From Lepas anatifera (lineage: Eukaryota > Arthropoda > Thecostraca > Lepadidae), in contig JAOTON010001142.1 in the NCBI GenBank assembly GCA_034440635.1, forward strand, positions 412,501 through 476,500: DNA of 64,000 bases. Reading direction: 5' to 3'. A program made the position numbers and the translations under genes. Shown here one piece after another: positions 1-10,157 of the stretch. The first letter of the stretch is position 1, and every line of letters starts with the position of its first letter. The notes below the pieces were generated by a model. It was given only the letters and a program-made list of their open reading frames with translations. It was not told the DNA's origin and did no database searches.

Positions 1-600
1 GTTTACTTGCTAGACAAGACTTTGGCCAGATAAAACATTGGCCTTATTGGACCACTTGCCACTTACCATTTTGTCCAAACTAAGAAGAAAATAAACTGAA
101 ACAGGCCATGTTCACATGCAAATATGTTGATTTGGAGAGCGCCTGATCAAATAATTGAAAATGATTTCTTATTGGGAGACTGGGTAACCTTTGGAAGCAT
201 GTCAGTGGAATAGGTATTCTCTCTGCATGGTGATTTACCTAGGTATTTTGCTGCAGTCTGCAGAATGTGGCGGGTTTTGACAACATCTTGTTGGGGCAGT
301 GTCAAAGTAGGCATACCAATTTAAGACAGCTTTTCCTTACATTTGAGGTACCTTAAAAATCTCTTGCCACCTGCCCCAGTGAGCAATTTGCTCCTAAATT
401 TGCATCATTTGCACTGTTCTTGTGGGGCATGTATACCAACAAGATCTTGTAGAATTTGCCTTGCTTTATAGAATGGTCTGTGTCTCCTATGACAGGTGAA
501 AGTCCAGTCTGAATAGTGTGGCAGGAGACTTTATGTTGATGGCAGCTTAAATCCTGCCCCACCTGTTCTAGAAATTTTCTGGCTAGGGCTGATTTCTCTC
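1..600. other. No gene seen
   Basis: I see no coding exon, RNA gene or recognisable repeat here. If the transposase exon at 982 has an upstream THAP exon it should lie here or left of the window, but I could not find its cysteine pair. Confidence 0.4.
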
Positions 601-607
601 CAACGCT

Positions 608-837
608 TAGGCGTAGGAACGTTCAGACTATTGTGCGGGGGACAGCCAAACTTCCACCTGAAACTGACCAGAAACTTTCCATGTCATGACCAAAAATTAT
701 TTGGATTTGGACTCCCCATTGCCTTCTGCACTGGCTGTTATAAAAGTGTCCAACTTCCTCTCATTTTGGCTGATATCAGGAATTCTTTCGGCCCAATATT
801 GGGGGGCATGGCCCCCCTGCCCCCGTTCCTATGCTCC
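608..837. mobile_element. Short inverted-end element (GCGTAGGAAC family)
   Basis: The left edge reads GGCGTAGGAACG and the right edge, reverse-complemented, GCATAGGAACGGGGGCAG, so the two ends are imperfect inverted repeats. The interior (about 650-780) resembles the 3' part of the THAP repeat copies (about 10690-10805) and a fragment near 40800-40960. The same terminal motif bounds the MITE at 24501-24911 and starts a fragment at 62584. It is probably non-autonomous; I do not recognise the superfamily. Confidence 0.45.
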
Positions 838-981
838 AATGGAGCCAAACCATTATTTCTTAGGTAGGTCCCTACCTGTTTTGTATCATAATGACAGGTT
901 CTTTGTTGTTCTGTTCATCTGTGTTGTTTCAAGATTTGTTCATAATAGTGATATATTTCTCAGAAAGCCCCTCTTTTGCAG

Positions 982-1185
982 GGACTGCTTGTTCTCGTTT
1001 GGTGGATGGAGCTGTACCGGATAGGAATCTTCCTGTGTCTGCCAGCATTCCTCTCATATCTGAAGCACTGGGCAATCAGTGAAGGGAAAGGAAGCAGAGG
1101 GCTCTGAAGCGCAAGCAAGACAAGTCATGTGATCAGGCATCTGAGAGCAAGCTAAATGCTGATTCCTCAGGCTCTTCATTGGAAG
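982..1185 (+). pseudogene. Exon of THAP-type transposase, linker after THAP domain
   Basis: A polypyrimidine acceptor (ctcttttgcag) ends at 981 and a GTAGGT donor begins at 1186. Between them one frame is open except for one TGA at 1080-1082. The start of the exon reads like the end of a THAP domain (LVDGAVPDRNLP resembles the usual AVP tail), followed by a basic linker. The exon ends with one base of a codon, and the acceptor at 2495 opens an exon whose first two bases complete a Glu codon, so both belong to one gene. The first THAP exon was not found. The nonsense codon and the downstream frameshifts make this a relic. Confidence 0.55.
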
Positions 1186-1489
1186 GTAGGTTCATTTGCT
1201 GTTATGATGTGGATATTGTCATTATGTGGATTTGTTTGTTGTCAATATCATGTGGATAATATCATGTATCATATCATAATGGATAATGTCAATATCATAT
1301 GGATATTGACAGCAGTGGTGCCACAAGATTTTAAAGTTGTTAGTTAAGATTTTAAAGTTAAAGCTTTTTCCTTGGTGTTATTCATAGCCTTCTTCCTTTA
1401 TGTGCGGTCAGCATACCCCTACTGAACAAGCTACTCCAAGATATATCCCAAATTTGCAGGTTTAGGTGTAAATGATGAATGTGCCCCGA

Positions 1490-2308
1490 CTGATATAACT
1501 GACCTCCTAAATTCCTGCAAATATGAATCGTTTCACTGTGCTACTGACCTAAGTCACAATAATGATAATTTTGGTATGTTACATGTTAAAAATTTCGAGA
1601 ATCTCCGTCTGCTTTTGAACAGCCTCAAAGTTAAACCTAACATAGTATTTGTAACCGAGCTTTGGCTTGACCCAGAAGCTGTCCAGTTGTATACCCTAGA
1701 TGATTATGTATTCGAAGCATCTCCCCCCACAATTTTGAGGTAAAGGTGCAGGAATCTATATTCACAAAAACATGCAATACAGCGGGAGGAGTGAGCTCGA
1801 TTCTTGTTGTGTCCAACACCAGTCTGTTTTTGTGGAATTACAAAATGCTCTTCCCTACAGCCTTACTGTAGGTTCTCTTTATAGGTCCCCCTCTTACCCG
1901 TCCTCTCGTTTTCTTAGACTACATTGAAACGATACTGGAGAAAATTTCTTGTGATGATAAAAAACTGCATATTAGCTGGTGATTTCAATATTGATTTGTT
2001 AAAACTGAAACTAATGAACCCTCCTCTCTACTAATTCAGTCGCTTACTGCGCAAGGTTTCTTTCCAAGCATCTCAATCCCTACCAGAATAAACTCACAGT
2101 CAAAAACCCTAATTGACAATTTCTTTAGTAATGATATATCTTTAGTAAAATCATCCTCAGTCATTATGTCTGACATGAACGACCACCTCCCAATCAAGCT
2201 AAACCTGCACTCGAAATTGAGGAAAATTAACAGTAAAAATAATGATACTAATTTCTCATTCGACTTAAGAAACATAGAAATACTAAGCGAGAGACTATCT
2301 ACAAAGTA
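1490..2308 (+). mobile_element. Degenerate LINE fragment (endonuclease domain)
   Basis: Translated fragments in shifting frames match the apurinic-like endonuclease of non-LTR retrotransposons: VFVTELWLDPEA near 1647-1685 (the TEtWL motif), a GSLYRSP-like block near 1870, a DFNIDLL block near 1981-2000 that is broken by stops, then PTRI, a TLIDNFFSN block near 2110, and a SDMNDHLPIKL block near 2170 (the SDH motif). No RT domain follows. Frameshifts and stops show it is old. It lies inside the intron between the transposase exons at 982-1185 and 2496-3535. Confidence 0.6.
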
Positions 2309-2495
2309 AGAGCATTTCTTCTATATATATATAATATATAGTATAATATAATACGAAATGCTAAAAATGTACTATCATAAAAAATTGGAGGAAGAAAAAT
2401 CTTATCCCAAGAAATTGTGGACTACCCTGTTATATCTAATACATAAGCAAAAAATGTATACATTCTTGCTAAATTTGTGCTTTGTGTTTTTACAG

Positions 2496-3535
2496 AGGAC
2501 GTGGAACCAGGACTGATAGAGGCACCCCAGTCTGAGCCCAGTGAAGAGCCGGCAGCGGCGCCCGGTGAACACGACGCAAGAGCCACACAGGATCCGGACA
2601 TCATCTTTACGGAGTCGGTAGGAGTGCAAGTGAACTCCTCCTCGACGAAGCCCTCAAGGGACCAAACTTCATGGACTTCTTTACGTCTGATCAAGACATG
2701 CGGATTTTAACCGGGCTAGAAACATGCCGTATGTTTCGTGGAATCGTGGAGTGTTGCAAACGCCGCAGGAACTCCGCTATAGATGTAGAGAGGAACGTCA
2801 TTATGACTATGATGAAACTCAAGCACGACCTATCCTACTCATTTCTGTCTATCGTGTTCCGACTGAGTGTGCCAACCATCGCCTCGATTTTCACCTCTAC
2901 GGTGTCTCTCCTGGGTGCATGTCTTTCCGCTGTCCTGTACTGGCCATCTGTTGATGAAATTCGAGAGAATATGCCAAAGTGCTTTCAGAAATTTCAGAAG
3001 ACCCGTGTCGTCCTCGACTGTACCGAGTTTCCGGTAGAGAGTGCAAAGTGCTTGCGGTGCCGTATTCTCACCTACTCGAACTACAAAGGCCAGAACACGT
3101 GCAAGGTCATGTTAGGCGTGACCCCCAGCGGGTTTGATAACATTTGTGAGCGTTCCTTGGGGAGGCAAGGCTTCAGACAAGGAAGTGTTCTGCAACTCGT
3201 CGCTGCTCGATTCCCTGGAGCCATATGTAGATGCGGTGATGGTGGATAAAGGGTTCCATATCGAACTGGAGTTAGAACAGCGTGCTGTTGAGCTGTACCG
3301 ACCTCCCTTCTTACGCAACAAGAAGCAGCTGTCTAAGCCCGAGTCTCAGGCGACAGCGGAAATCGCAGCTGCTCGAGTGCACGTCGAACGAGTTATCGGA
3401 AGGCTAAAAATTTTCAAAATTCTGAATGCCAAAATTTCATGGAGTCTGCTCCCTCACATGCAGAACATCCTCACAGTTCTCTGTGTGGTGACAAATCTGA
3501 GCCGTCCGGTACTGAGCAGTGAACGGTTCCTGTAA
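2496..3535 (+). pseudogene. DDE transposase, PIF/Harbinger-ISL2EU type (DDE_Tnp_4), frameshifted
   Basis: This exon follows a tttttacag acceptor and begins with a Ser/Glu-rich linker (to about 2640). A helical N-terminal block follows (MDFFTSDQDMRILTG onward), then the catalytic core: VVLDCTEF near 3010-3030 gives the first Asp, YSNYKGQNTCKVMLGV is the typical spacer of DDE_Tnp_4 proteins, VDKGF near 3241-3255 gives the second Asp, and VERVIGRLK near 3390 the Glu. All three acidic residues are present. Two frameshifts break the gene, one near 2636-2650 and one in the T run near 3132-3136, so it is inactive as read. It ends 1.0 kb from the convergent SWIM-YqaJ gene. ISL2EU elements are known to pair such a transposase with a YqaJ nuclease protein, which is why I place it there and not in plain Harbinger. 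Confidence 0.75.
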
Positions 3536-4550
3536 CTAGCCCGAGAGCACTCGAACAGCTGCAATTGCCCGGTTTCCGTGCCGCATTTTCATTACGGAAC
3601 GGGCCGCTAATACAAACCTGGTGGTTGACGTGCTTGTGCGCCTTGCTGCTTGGTTGATGCTTGAAGCGCCTGCTGTTTTCTAGCTAGCGCGCATTCCTCA
3701 CGGATGAAGAGATTGCTCTCGTCTGCGTGACTGCATTTATGAGGTATATGTGTTTATTGGGTCAGGGGCAAGTGAGCCGATTATGTCATTGTGGTTGGTC
3801 CAAATAAAACCCATGCATTAAGATTTGCAAGGCCAGAACTTTGTTTTCCGCAATTTGTTTTGCAATTCCGGTTTAGATTGCACGTAATTTTTTCCACTGG
3901 AAGAATAGAATACACAGATCTGAAGTTCTGGAAGATCCAGTTTTATGGAGCTTACGTGAAGATTGTATCAGCTAAGGGTGCCGAGGAGTAAAACATGCAC
4001 TTCTGGCTGAGTTTCCTCTACAATTCTGTTAACCCGGTCGCTCAAGTTTTTAAAACTTGATTTTTATCACTAAAGCGAAAATGAAGGCCAACAAAGTAAC
4101 GTTTTAAAATCATTGCCTTACTATAACTATTGATTAGCCCAGCATGGGCTAGCCTAAAAGTCAACGTAAAATAATTCTTATATAATTAGGCCTTCACTTG
4201 GCCGTTTGATGGTCTGTCTGCAACCCTTAACTGTATACTGAAGCTTTTCAAAGGATTCAAAATTTGCGTTCAGAACTTCAAACTTGCAGGAGATCACCGA
4301 TATTCCTGTGGAGCGAGGTTTAAAAGCCTTTGGAGCGATTCCAACACGGACCGAAGATGTCCATTACCACGTGTGTTAGTCCACATTAGCTAGTCAAGCG
4401 ATATACCCAGCCTGAAATGATAGCCGGTGTCTAAGAATATTTGAGTAAGTTACTTAAATTCAATGATACTTTGCCCTGCAAAAGGAATATATCTGCCGTT
4501 TCGGTTCCGTTTTCCAACGAGAGGGTCTTAGTGAGTCACTCAATATAATG
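3536..4550. other. Convergent intergenic region
   Basis: This is the 3'-3' spacer between the transposase and the SWIM-YqaJ gene. An AATAAA signal at about 3804 could serve the + strand transposase. I see no other gene. Confidence 0.4.
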
Positions 4551-5589
4551 CTAGACACGCGCTGACGAGTTTGCCTTCAGAAGAGGAAGGATGTGCCCAA
4601 AATATACATTTCCGAGCTTGTTCACCAGTTCACTGCAGTAACGGTCATCACACCTGACTTGAATGATGTGAATCTGGTGCTGAGACTTGTCAAACACGCA
4701 CAGGTCACATGATAAGAGGTCTAACAAGGTCATGCTCAGCTGGACCTGAGCGTAGTTCTTGTGACGCGTCTTCAGCACCAGATTCTCTCCGTCAAACATG
4801 AGAAACGGTAATTTTTCATCGCGCACTACCGCCTCCAGGCTCGTTTTCTCGCACAACGCGGGACACTTGATCTCCAGCAGTTTGAAAATGCCATTTTGTT
4901 CCACTATGCCGTCTGGAGAGCACCCCAGCCACGGTATCAGTGGTGGGACCACAAGGCCGCATTTGTGTACAGTGGCTCCACTCTTCGACTCATAAATGCC
5001 ACGCGCGACACTTACGTGTTCTGTGCCGAACCTTGTCGCATCCGAGCCACCGAACCGGCGGCTGCTGAGCTTTTCAAACTTCTCCGCCCATTTCTCCCTG
5101 GCGGTGAACAGCGCATAACAGTTGCTCGCGGTGATGCGTACGCGTCGGGCCTGATACCACTGGTTAGAGTTCTGCTCCACTGTTGCACGGCACAACTCCT
5201 CACTTTCAGCGTACGTCAGCACCACATTTGCACAGTAGAAAGCATCATTTAGGCTTTCGCTCACTGTGTACAGCGGTACGCATGTGCGCCCAACGATTCT
5301 CGAGATGAGATCGTTCGGACGGTGCCGAGTACAGGCTGCATCGGCTACCGGCTGCTTTCGCTTGCGCTTTCCATGAAGCGCCACGGCTGAGTCCGGACAG
5401 GCTTCCAGAAGTATGTTCCGGTACTCCTCTGTCTCTTCCTTGCTGAGCGGCTGCTCGGGACGCCGAACTTCGTCCACATGGCACAAGCCGGAGAGAGGAG
5501 TGCCCTGGTACCACTCCCGTCCTTTTACTTTTCCCCATGCCTGGGTCACTTCAGTGCAGCTGATGGTGTCCAGACTAGATGGAGGGTTC
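4551..5589 (-). CDS. YqaJ-like nuclease exon (exon 2 of SWIM-YqaJ gene)
   Basis: A 346-codon terminal exon encodes a PD-(D/E)XK nuclease of the YqaJ/lambda-exonuclease type. Visible motifs in order are RRVRITASNCYALF (N-terminal helix with the conserved R-x-T-AS-N), ATRFGTEH, LGCSPDGIVE (catalytic Asp), FKLLEIKCP (the E-x-K pair) and YAQVQLSMTLL (the conserved Gln). The middle of the protein has a basic KRKRKQP stretch. The exon starts after an acceptor (ttctttcacag, AG at 5591-5590), and its first base completes the codon left open at 8075, so the first exon is the SWIM domain. In phage the enzyme resects DNA ends for recombination. Here it is probably the accessory protein of the neighbouring ISL2EU-like transposon. 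The frame is intact, unlike the transposase. Confidence 0.8.
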
Positions 5590-5759
5590 CTGTGAAAGAA
5601 ATGTTAATTAGTAATGTCGAACTCTTAGCTATTGCTTTGCGAATTCGTTACTGAATTCAGATATCTGCTGCTTTTCATGCGGTAGCTGTAATGTTAGTAA
5701 AACCAGTACCCAAGCTGTACCAGAGTTGTAAGCACACAAACTGCTTTAACACGCGCAGT

Positions 5760-6110
5760 GGAGAGGGGTCTGACAATGACGCGGAGTGGAGGGGGGTCCT
5801 AAAATGCCCCTAAGATTTCAGGAACCAAAAGGGTTAGAAAAACGCACATTTATGGATTGGTGAAGGTGGTGGTAATCTACATTATGTCTCAGTTTAAATG
5901 ACCTAGGCCAATGTCTTTAAAGTCGAATGAGGTCACAAAGGTCAAAATTTGGCCATGCTGGAGACCTACCGGAAAATGCCGGTATTTTGCGGAGAAAAGT
6001 CACAAATACGCTATAAACGGGCTCAGGGTATGAAAGAAAGGTCCTGAAAGAGGTGGCCTCATATTTTGGGGTTAAGGTCAGTCAAGGTTATTGACCTATA
6101 ACGTGCTGAT
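5760..6110. repeat. GGTCA-rich degenerate repeat
   Basis: This stretch repeats AGGTCA/TGACCT-like words (gaggtcac, aaggtcaaaa, taaggtcagtcaaggtta, ttgacctata) in the style of the interior of the piggyBac-like MITE at 56471-57498. No clear termini remain. Confidence 0.4.
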
Positions 6111-7002
6111 GGGTAGCAAATTTACCAACTGCGAGAGCAGACAGACTTAATGTGTGCTGCACAGGGATATGATGTAATCTTCTTATTTCTGTCATGTCCA
6201 ATTTTAGATCAAATTTACAAATAAGTGAAATCAGCAAAAAAACATTGAAATAAAGGAACAGAAAAACCCTTGTGGCTCAAAATAACAAACTTTGCAATGA
6301 CAAAGTAACAGGAAGCAGTCTAACAATTTTCGTAAAAATTCAGGGACATCATTGGTGCAGCAGAACATTTTACTTTGAAAAACATCTCGAATGTTTGTTC
6401 AAAGTTAGCAGCCCAATGCCAGTCAGAGCCAGAAGTGAGAAGTTTCTAACTTTGGCTGAATAGGTACTATTTGAGCATTCAAAGAACAATTTTGAGCAGC
6501 AAATATGAACTCACTAATGTTTCAATAAAAACAGAATTTGACCACACAGAAGGATGAAGCATTTTTCTTGCCCTGAAATAGGGATTTCTGAAAATTTCCT
6601 ACATGCTGAGGTATGTTCTTAACATTGCACAGGCTGGTGAGTAAATTCAGTCTCCCGGGCCGGAAAGAATCTTATGCGAATAAAATTCCTTTGGTTTTAA
6701 TTGACCAGGGCTGGAAACAAATGTTTCCGGCCCTGGTTTCCTGCCCTCTGAAGTCACTGATGTTCTCTGGGTTGTGGCAGGCCGGGTCATAAGCCAAAGT
6801 ACGCAGCAATTTGTGATGCTAAAAATAGGCTTGACCCTGTTTATTTATCACACTCACCTAGTCAAAGCTAGCCAAAACATTTGCCAGAACTAGAGCTAAT
6901 TGAGCAGCAATCTGTTGAGTTGCTAGCTTTGAACAAACATTTGATATGGTTTTTAAGATGGAGGTACCCCAACGTGTGCCACCTCTCGCCCTCCCCTCTG
7001 AT

Positions 7003-7273
7003 CCAGTCTGCAAAGTATGGCAGCAGACCCGACGAGTCCGCACCAGCTTTGTAGATTTCTTGCACCACCAGCAGCCTAAAATTCACACCAAACACTGGCG
7101 AGAAATTTCGATGTTTTACCAGTTTCTCCCTTCTCAGAACTCTGTGGGTGTTTGATTTGCTCTCCCTCGCACGCGACGGCAAAAGTGGGCATTTGTTTGC
7201 TTCAAAGTTCGCACCACCTGAAGGATATCCGCACCACGAGATCTTGTCGAAAGTGCCATACTTTGCAGTCTGG
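7003..7273. mobile_element. hAT-type MITE with perfect 8-bp target duplication
   Basis: The ends are inverted repeats: CCAGTCTGCAAAGTATGGCA at the left, and the right end reverse-complements to CCAGACTGCAAAGTATGGCA (19 of 20 match). The element is flanked on both sides by CCTCTGAT (6995-7002 and 7274-7281), an exact 8-bp direct repeat. CAG-type termini with an 8-bp duplication are the signature of hAT elements. It has no coding capacity. Longer relatives lie inside all three THAP repeat copies. Confidence 0.85.
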
Positions 7274-8074
7274 CCTCTGATCATATTTACCTGTTCCTTT
7301 GTATATTCTGCCAGTGGTGCAGTAGGGTAAATTTTATGTCAGAAGCCACAATGCTATTTTGAATGGATAGACAGCTGCCTGTGTGTTGTATTGGTGTGGA
7401 CTTGGTGTGTTTGAATTGTTTGATAATACACAAGTACAGAGGTGTGGATTTATATCACTTTGGGGGTGCCTAGGCACCCCCAATGAAAAGCTGATTCCAT
7501 GTCAATAAATCCCTTCAATTTAACTATTTTCATCCTCCAGGATATTTAATCTGTATCTTTTAGTTCCAATGATCTGTGTGAGGCTCAAAAGAGGGGTCAT
7601 TTTATGGTATCATCTTTTTTAAGTGATATTTATTGGCACTGTTGCTAATTTGTGCATCCCAAACAATTTACAGAAATCCACACACCTGCACATGTACCAA
7701 AACCAAAACTTTGTTAGTTGTGATTGGTGAAATGTGGAGGCCCAAATTGACATACCTAATAATCAGAATAATTGATTGTGGTCAATACATGGCAGAAGCA
7801 GATGCGGATGCAGGTGTACAAAATGTTAAAAAATGAGGTGACAAAATTGCCTTGGTACCATCTAGCTCACTCACCCTTCATCAGAGCATCTAGCAACAAC
7901 CACCCATTTTGAAGGTGATTGTTGTTCTTGCTTTGTTGATGTTAGTGCATTTCCTCCCTAATTTTGAGCATATTCAAAATGAATGGCGGTAATGCTGTTA
8001 ATCCCAACAGCTAGCTGATGCATGGTGCTTCCGTACTTCAAACAAGGCTCTACACACCTATCCCTTCTCCTCAC

Positions 8075-8355
8075 CTGTTCAAGTAGATGAGAAGTCCAAC
8101 ACAGTGCTTGCATTTCTCAGACATCCCAGCCTTGCAGGAACATGTCAGTGAAAAACCATCCTTTGTCAATGTTGCCAGCAGCTCATGAGGCTTGTCCCTT
8201 AGATGGGATGACTGCGCACAGAATGCAGAAATATCTACCTTTTCCGCTGTAGCCTGCTTGATGCCGCACGTCAGAATATGGCCGGCGTTCATCACAGCCT
8301 CACCCTCTTTTAAGCACCGTTTCTTCTCTCCCACATAGTCAAAAATGTCTCCCAT
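8075..8355 (-). CDS. SWIM zinc-finger exon (exon 1 of SWIM-YqaJ gene)
   Basis: The exon encodes about 94 residues beginning at an ATG (8355-8353) with an in-frame stop ten codons upstream. The SWIM motif is TCSCKAGMSEKCKHC near the end: C-x-C, seven residues, C-x-H-C. The preceding GHILTCGIK and LRDKPHEL blocks are typical of eukaryotic SWIM proteins fused to or beside YqaJ nucleases. The exon ends with the first two bases of an Arg codon before a GTGAGG donor, and the acceptor at 5590 supplies the third base in the open YqaJ frame. SWIM domains chelate zinc and bind DNA or protein, so this is probably the targeting module of the nuclease. A further upstream exon cannot be excluded. Confidence 0.75.
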
Positions 8356-8720
8356 GCCTATGACAAAGGCCTTCTTATCTCAATTGAAGCCTGAGACGAG
8401 CGCAGTAACAAATAATGACACGAAATTCCCACCAACACATCCACTATCACCACCTCGTCCCGTATTCACACCATGGAATACAGATACCTGGAACGGAAGG
8501 CTCGTTGATTTCTGGGATGCTTTTGTGGGGCTCATTAAAAAGAATTGGGTAAATAGCCAAGAACATTAAAATATAGACGGCAGTAAAATATTCAACAAAA
8601 AACAGGCCTTTGCGCGTGCCTTACTTCAACCCAGAGGAAACAGCTACTACTGAGGTATTATTTATCCAATATAAACCTAAATAATTGCATAATAACCATA
8701 AAATTTGAATGCAAAATCAC

Positions 8721-8794
8721 CGTGAGCCTGGATTCGAACCCGGAACACTACGATTGCTAGACAAGCATGCTGCCAACTGCGCTATTGAGCGACG
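8721..8794 (-). repeat. tRNA-like sequence 1 (pol III A and B boxes)
   Basis: Read on the - strand it contains an A box (TAGCGCAGTTGG) and a perfect B box (GGTTCGAATCC) at tRNA spacing. The acceptor and anticodon stems do not pair cleanly, so I call it a tRNA-derived element or pseudogene and do not assign an anticodon. It lies 25 bp from a second, similarly oriented unit. Confidence 0.55.
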
Positions 8795-8819
8795 AAATTA
8801 CCATTATGAAGATGAAAAG

Positions 8820-8893
8820 TTCCACGCGTGGGATTCGAACCCGGTATCTTTCACTTACCAGACGAGGCTTAACACACTGCGCTATTACGGCGC
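8820..8893 (-). repeat. tRNA-like sequence 2 (pol III A and B boxes)
   Basis: On the - strand this has TAGCGCAGTGTG as A box and GGTTCGAATCCC as B box, in a 74-nt unit like its neighbour at 8721-8794. Stem pairing is poor. The pair may be the head of a dimeric SINE or two decayed tRNA genes. Confidence 0.55.
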
Positions 8894-9516
8894 CGGACCG
8901 CGAGCTTAAAACATGTTATAATACAAGTTGAGCTGCAGTATCAGATTCTGATTTCTCCTGCGCTTTGCTCTAAGATTTTAGGTATTTCATGCCTAAAATG
9001 TATTTTAGCGGACGCACCACACATTGGGCTTTCCGAAATGCATGGTCGTTTTCCTAAGCAAGCCACGGTTTATAAGTTATGACGCATCAAAGTCATCGGC
9101 CACCACATCTCCCATAGACTTTATATTGGTCCTTACCGAGCTTTACTTACCGAAGGATTTTTTCATGTCCTAGATTGGCACCCAAATGCGGGGCGGGTTT
9201 GCATTGAGGTCTCCATTCCAGGTATCTCTATTCCATGTTCACACTGCTGCATAGAAACCATTGAAACCCACTGAAAACAAACTACGCGACAATTACTGTG
9301 CAGCCTGCGCCACCATCTATCCTATTGGCCTCGGTCATCGAAAGTGTTGGCACCTGGCGGATTTTTTTAAAACGCCAGTAGAGGGACTGACGTCTGGCGC
9401 GGCTGCTTCATATCCGGCGCATCGTTGAACGCGATATAGATTTTGAAAGTTTATTTTCAGTCGTGGTGAACTCGTTGCTGTGAAACAGTGTATTTCATGT
9501 TGGGTGGACGTGAATA

Positions 9517-9810
9517 TTGAAGACTGGCGTTATTTTCTTGTTTGATATATTCTTGGAAAGTTCAAGGAAAATGGAGGTGAGACGGATAACCATAACATCC
9601 AATCAGAACTGCTGCGTTCCTCAGTGTGTATCCCTCCGAAGAAAGTGTCCAAGTCTCAGCTTTCACAAATTTCCTCAGGATAAGGTGCTGTCCAAGCAGT
9701 GGAATTCGAAACTGATAATTGGGAAGAAGATAGGCTCAAATGCTGCTGTCTGTTGCAGACATTTTCAGCCATCTGACTTCCATTCACATCCACCTGGTAC
9801 GGTGCTGTGA
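9517..9810 (+). CDS. THAP-domain exon, copy A
   Basis: The frame encodes a THAP (C2CH) zinc finger: CCVPQC supplies the first two Cys, LSFHKFP is the hydrophobic core, W in SKQWNSK is the invariant Trp, and CCRHFQPSDF supplies Cys and His. The initiating Met is probably the one in SRKMEVRRI (9571). THAP domains bind specific DNA and occur in P-element and other transposases. In this copy the codon after SDFH is TCA, where copies B and C have TGA, but the splice donor GTAAGC of B and C is GTACGG here. The frame stops soon after in the flank of the MITE. No transposase core follows, so the product would be a lone THAP finger. Confidence 0.6.
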   Translation: MKTGVIFLFDIFLESSRKMEVRRITITSNQNCCVPQCVSLRRKCPSLSFHKFPQDKVLSKQWNSKLIIGKKIGSNAAVCCRHFQPSDFHSHPPGTVL

Positions 9811-9812
9811 GG

Positions 9813-10157
9813 CCAGTGTGCAAAGTATGGCATTTTCGACGAGATCTCGTCCGTGCGAGTTCCCTTGGAGACAGGACCGAGTAGTGCGAACTTTATCAAC
9901 CTGGTGCGAATTTGCGAGGTTAGTGACACTTAAACTAAACAAATAATGGCTGAATAGCCATTAAGACACAGGAGGTGCCTTATAAAAAGTCCTTAACTGA
10001 CTAATAATTGAGGTAGCATTGCATTGTAGGGGTAGGAATGGTTGCATTTTTTCCCTGGTATGTGGCAGATTGGTGCAAATTTTTGGAGGCTGGTGGTGCG
10101 AGAATTTTAGATGGCTGGTGCGACTCGTCTGGCATGCTGCCATACTTTGCAGACTGG
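9813..10157. mobile_element. hAT-type MITE nested in THAP repeat copy A
   Basis: The termini are CCAGTGTGCAAAGTATGGCA and, reverse-complemented, CCAGTCTGCAAAGTATGGCA. Both flanks read CTGTGAGG (9805-9812 and 10158-10165), a perfect 8-bp duplication. It is longer than the relative at 7003-7273 (345 against 271 bp). Confidence 0.8.

Larger units (their letters stand above)
5590..8074 (-). other. Intron of SWIM-YqaJ gene
   Basis: The donor is ACAG|GTGAGG at 8075/8074 and the acceptor ACAG|GAACC at 5590/5589. The 2,485-bp intron holds a GGTCA-rich repeat (5760-6110), a hAT-type MITE (7003-7273) and otherwise unremarkable AT-rich sequence. A G-rich/C-rich palindrome (GGGGGTGCCTAGGCACCCCC) lies near 7464-7483. 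Confidence 0.65.

Noticed and set aside
2402..2694. Two - strand frames opposite the transposase linker
   Set aside because: They lie antisense to the coding exon and have no motifs of their own.
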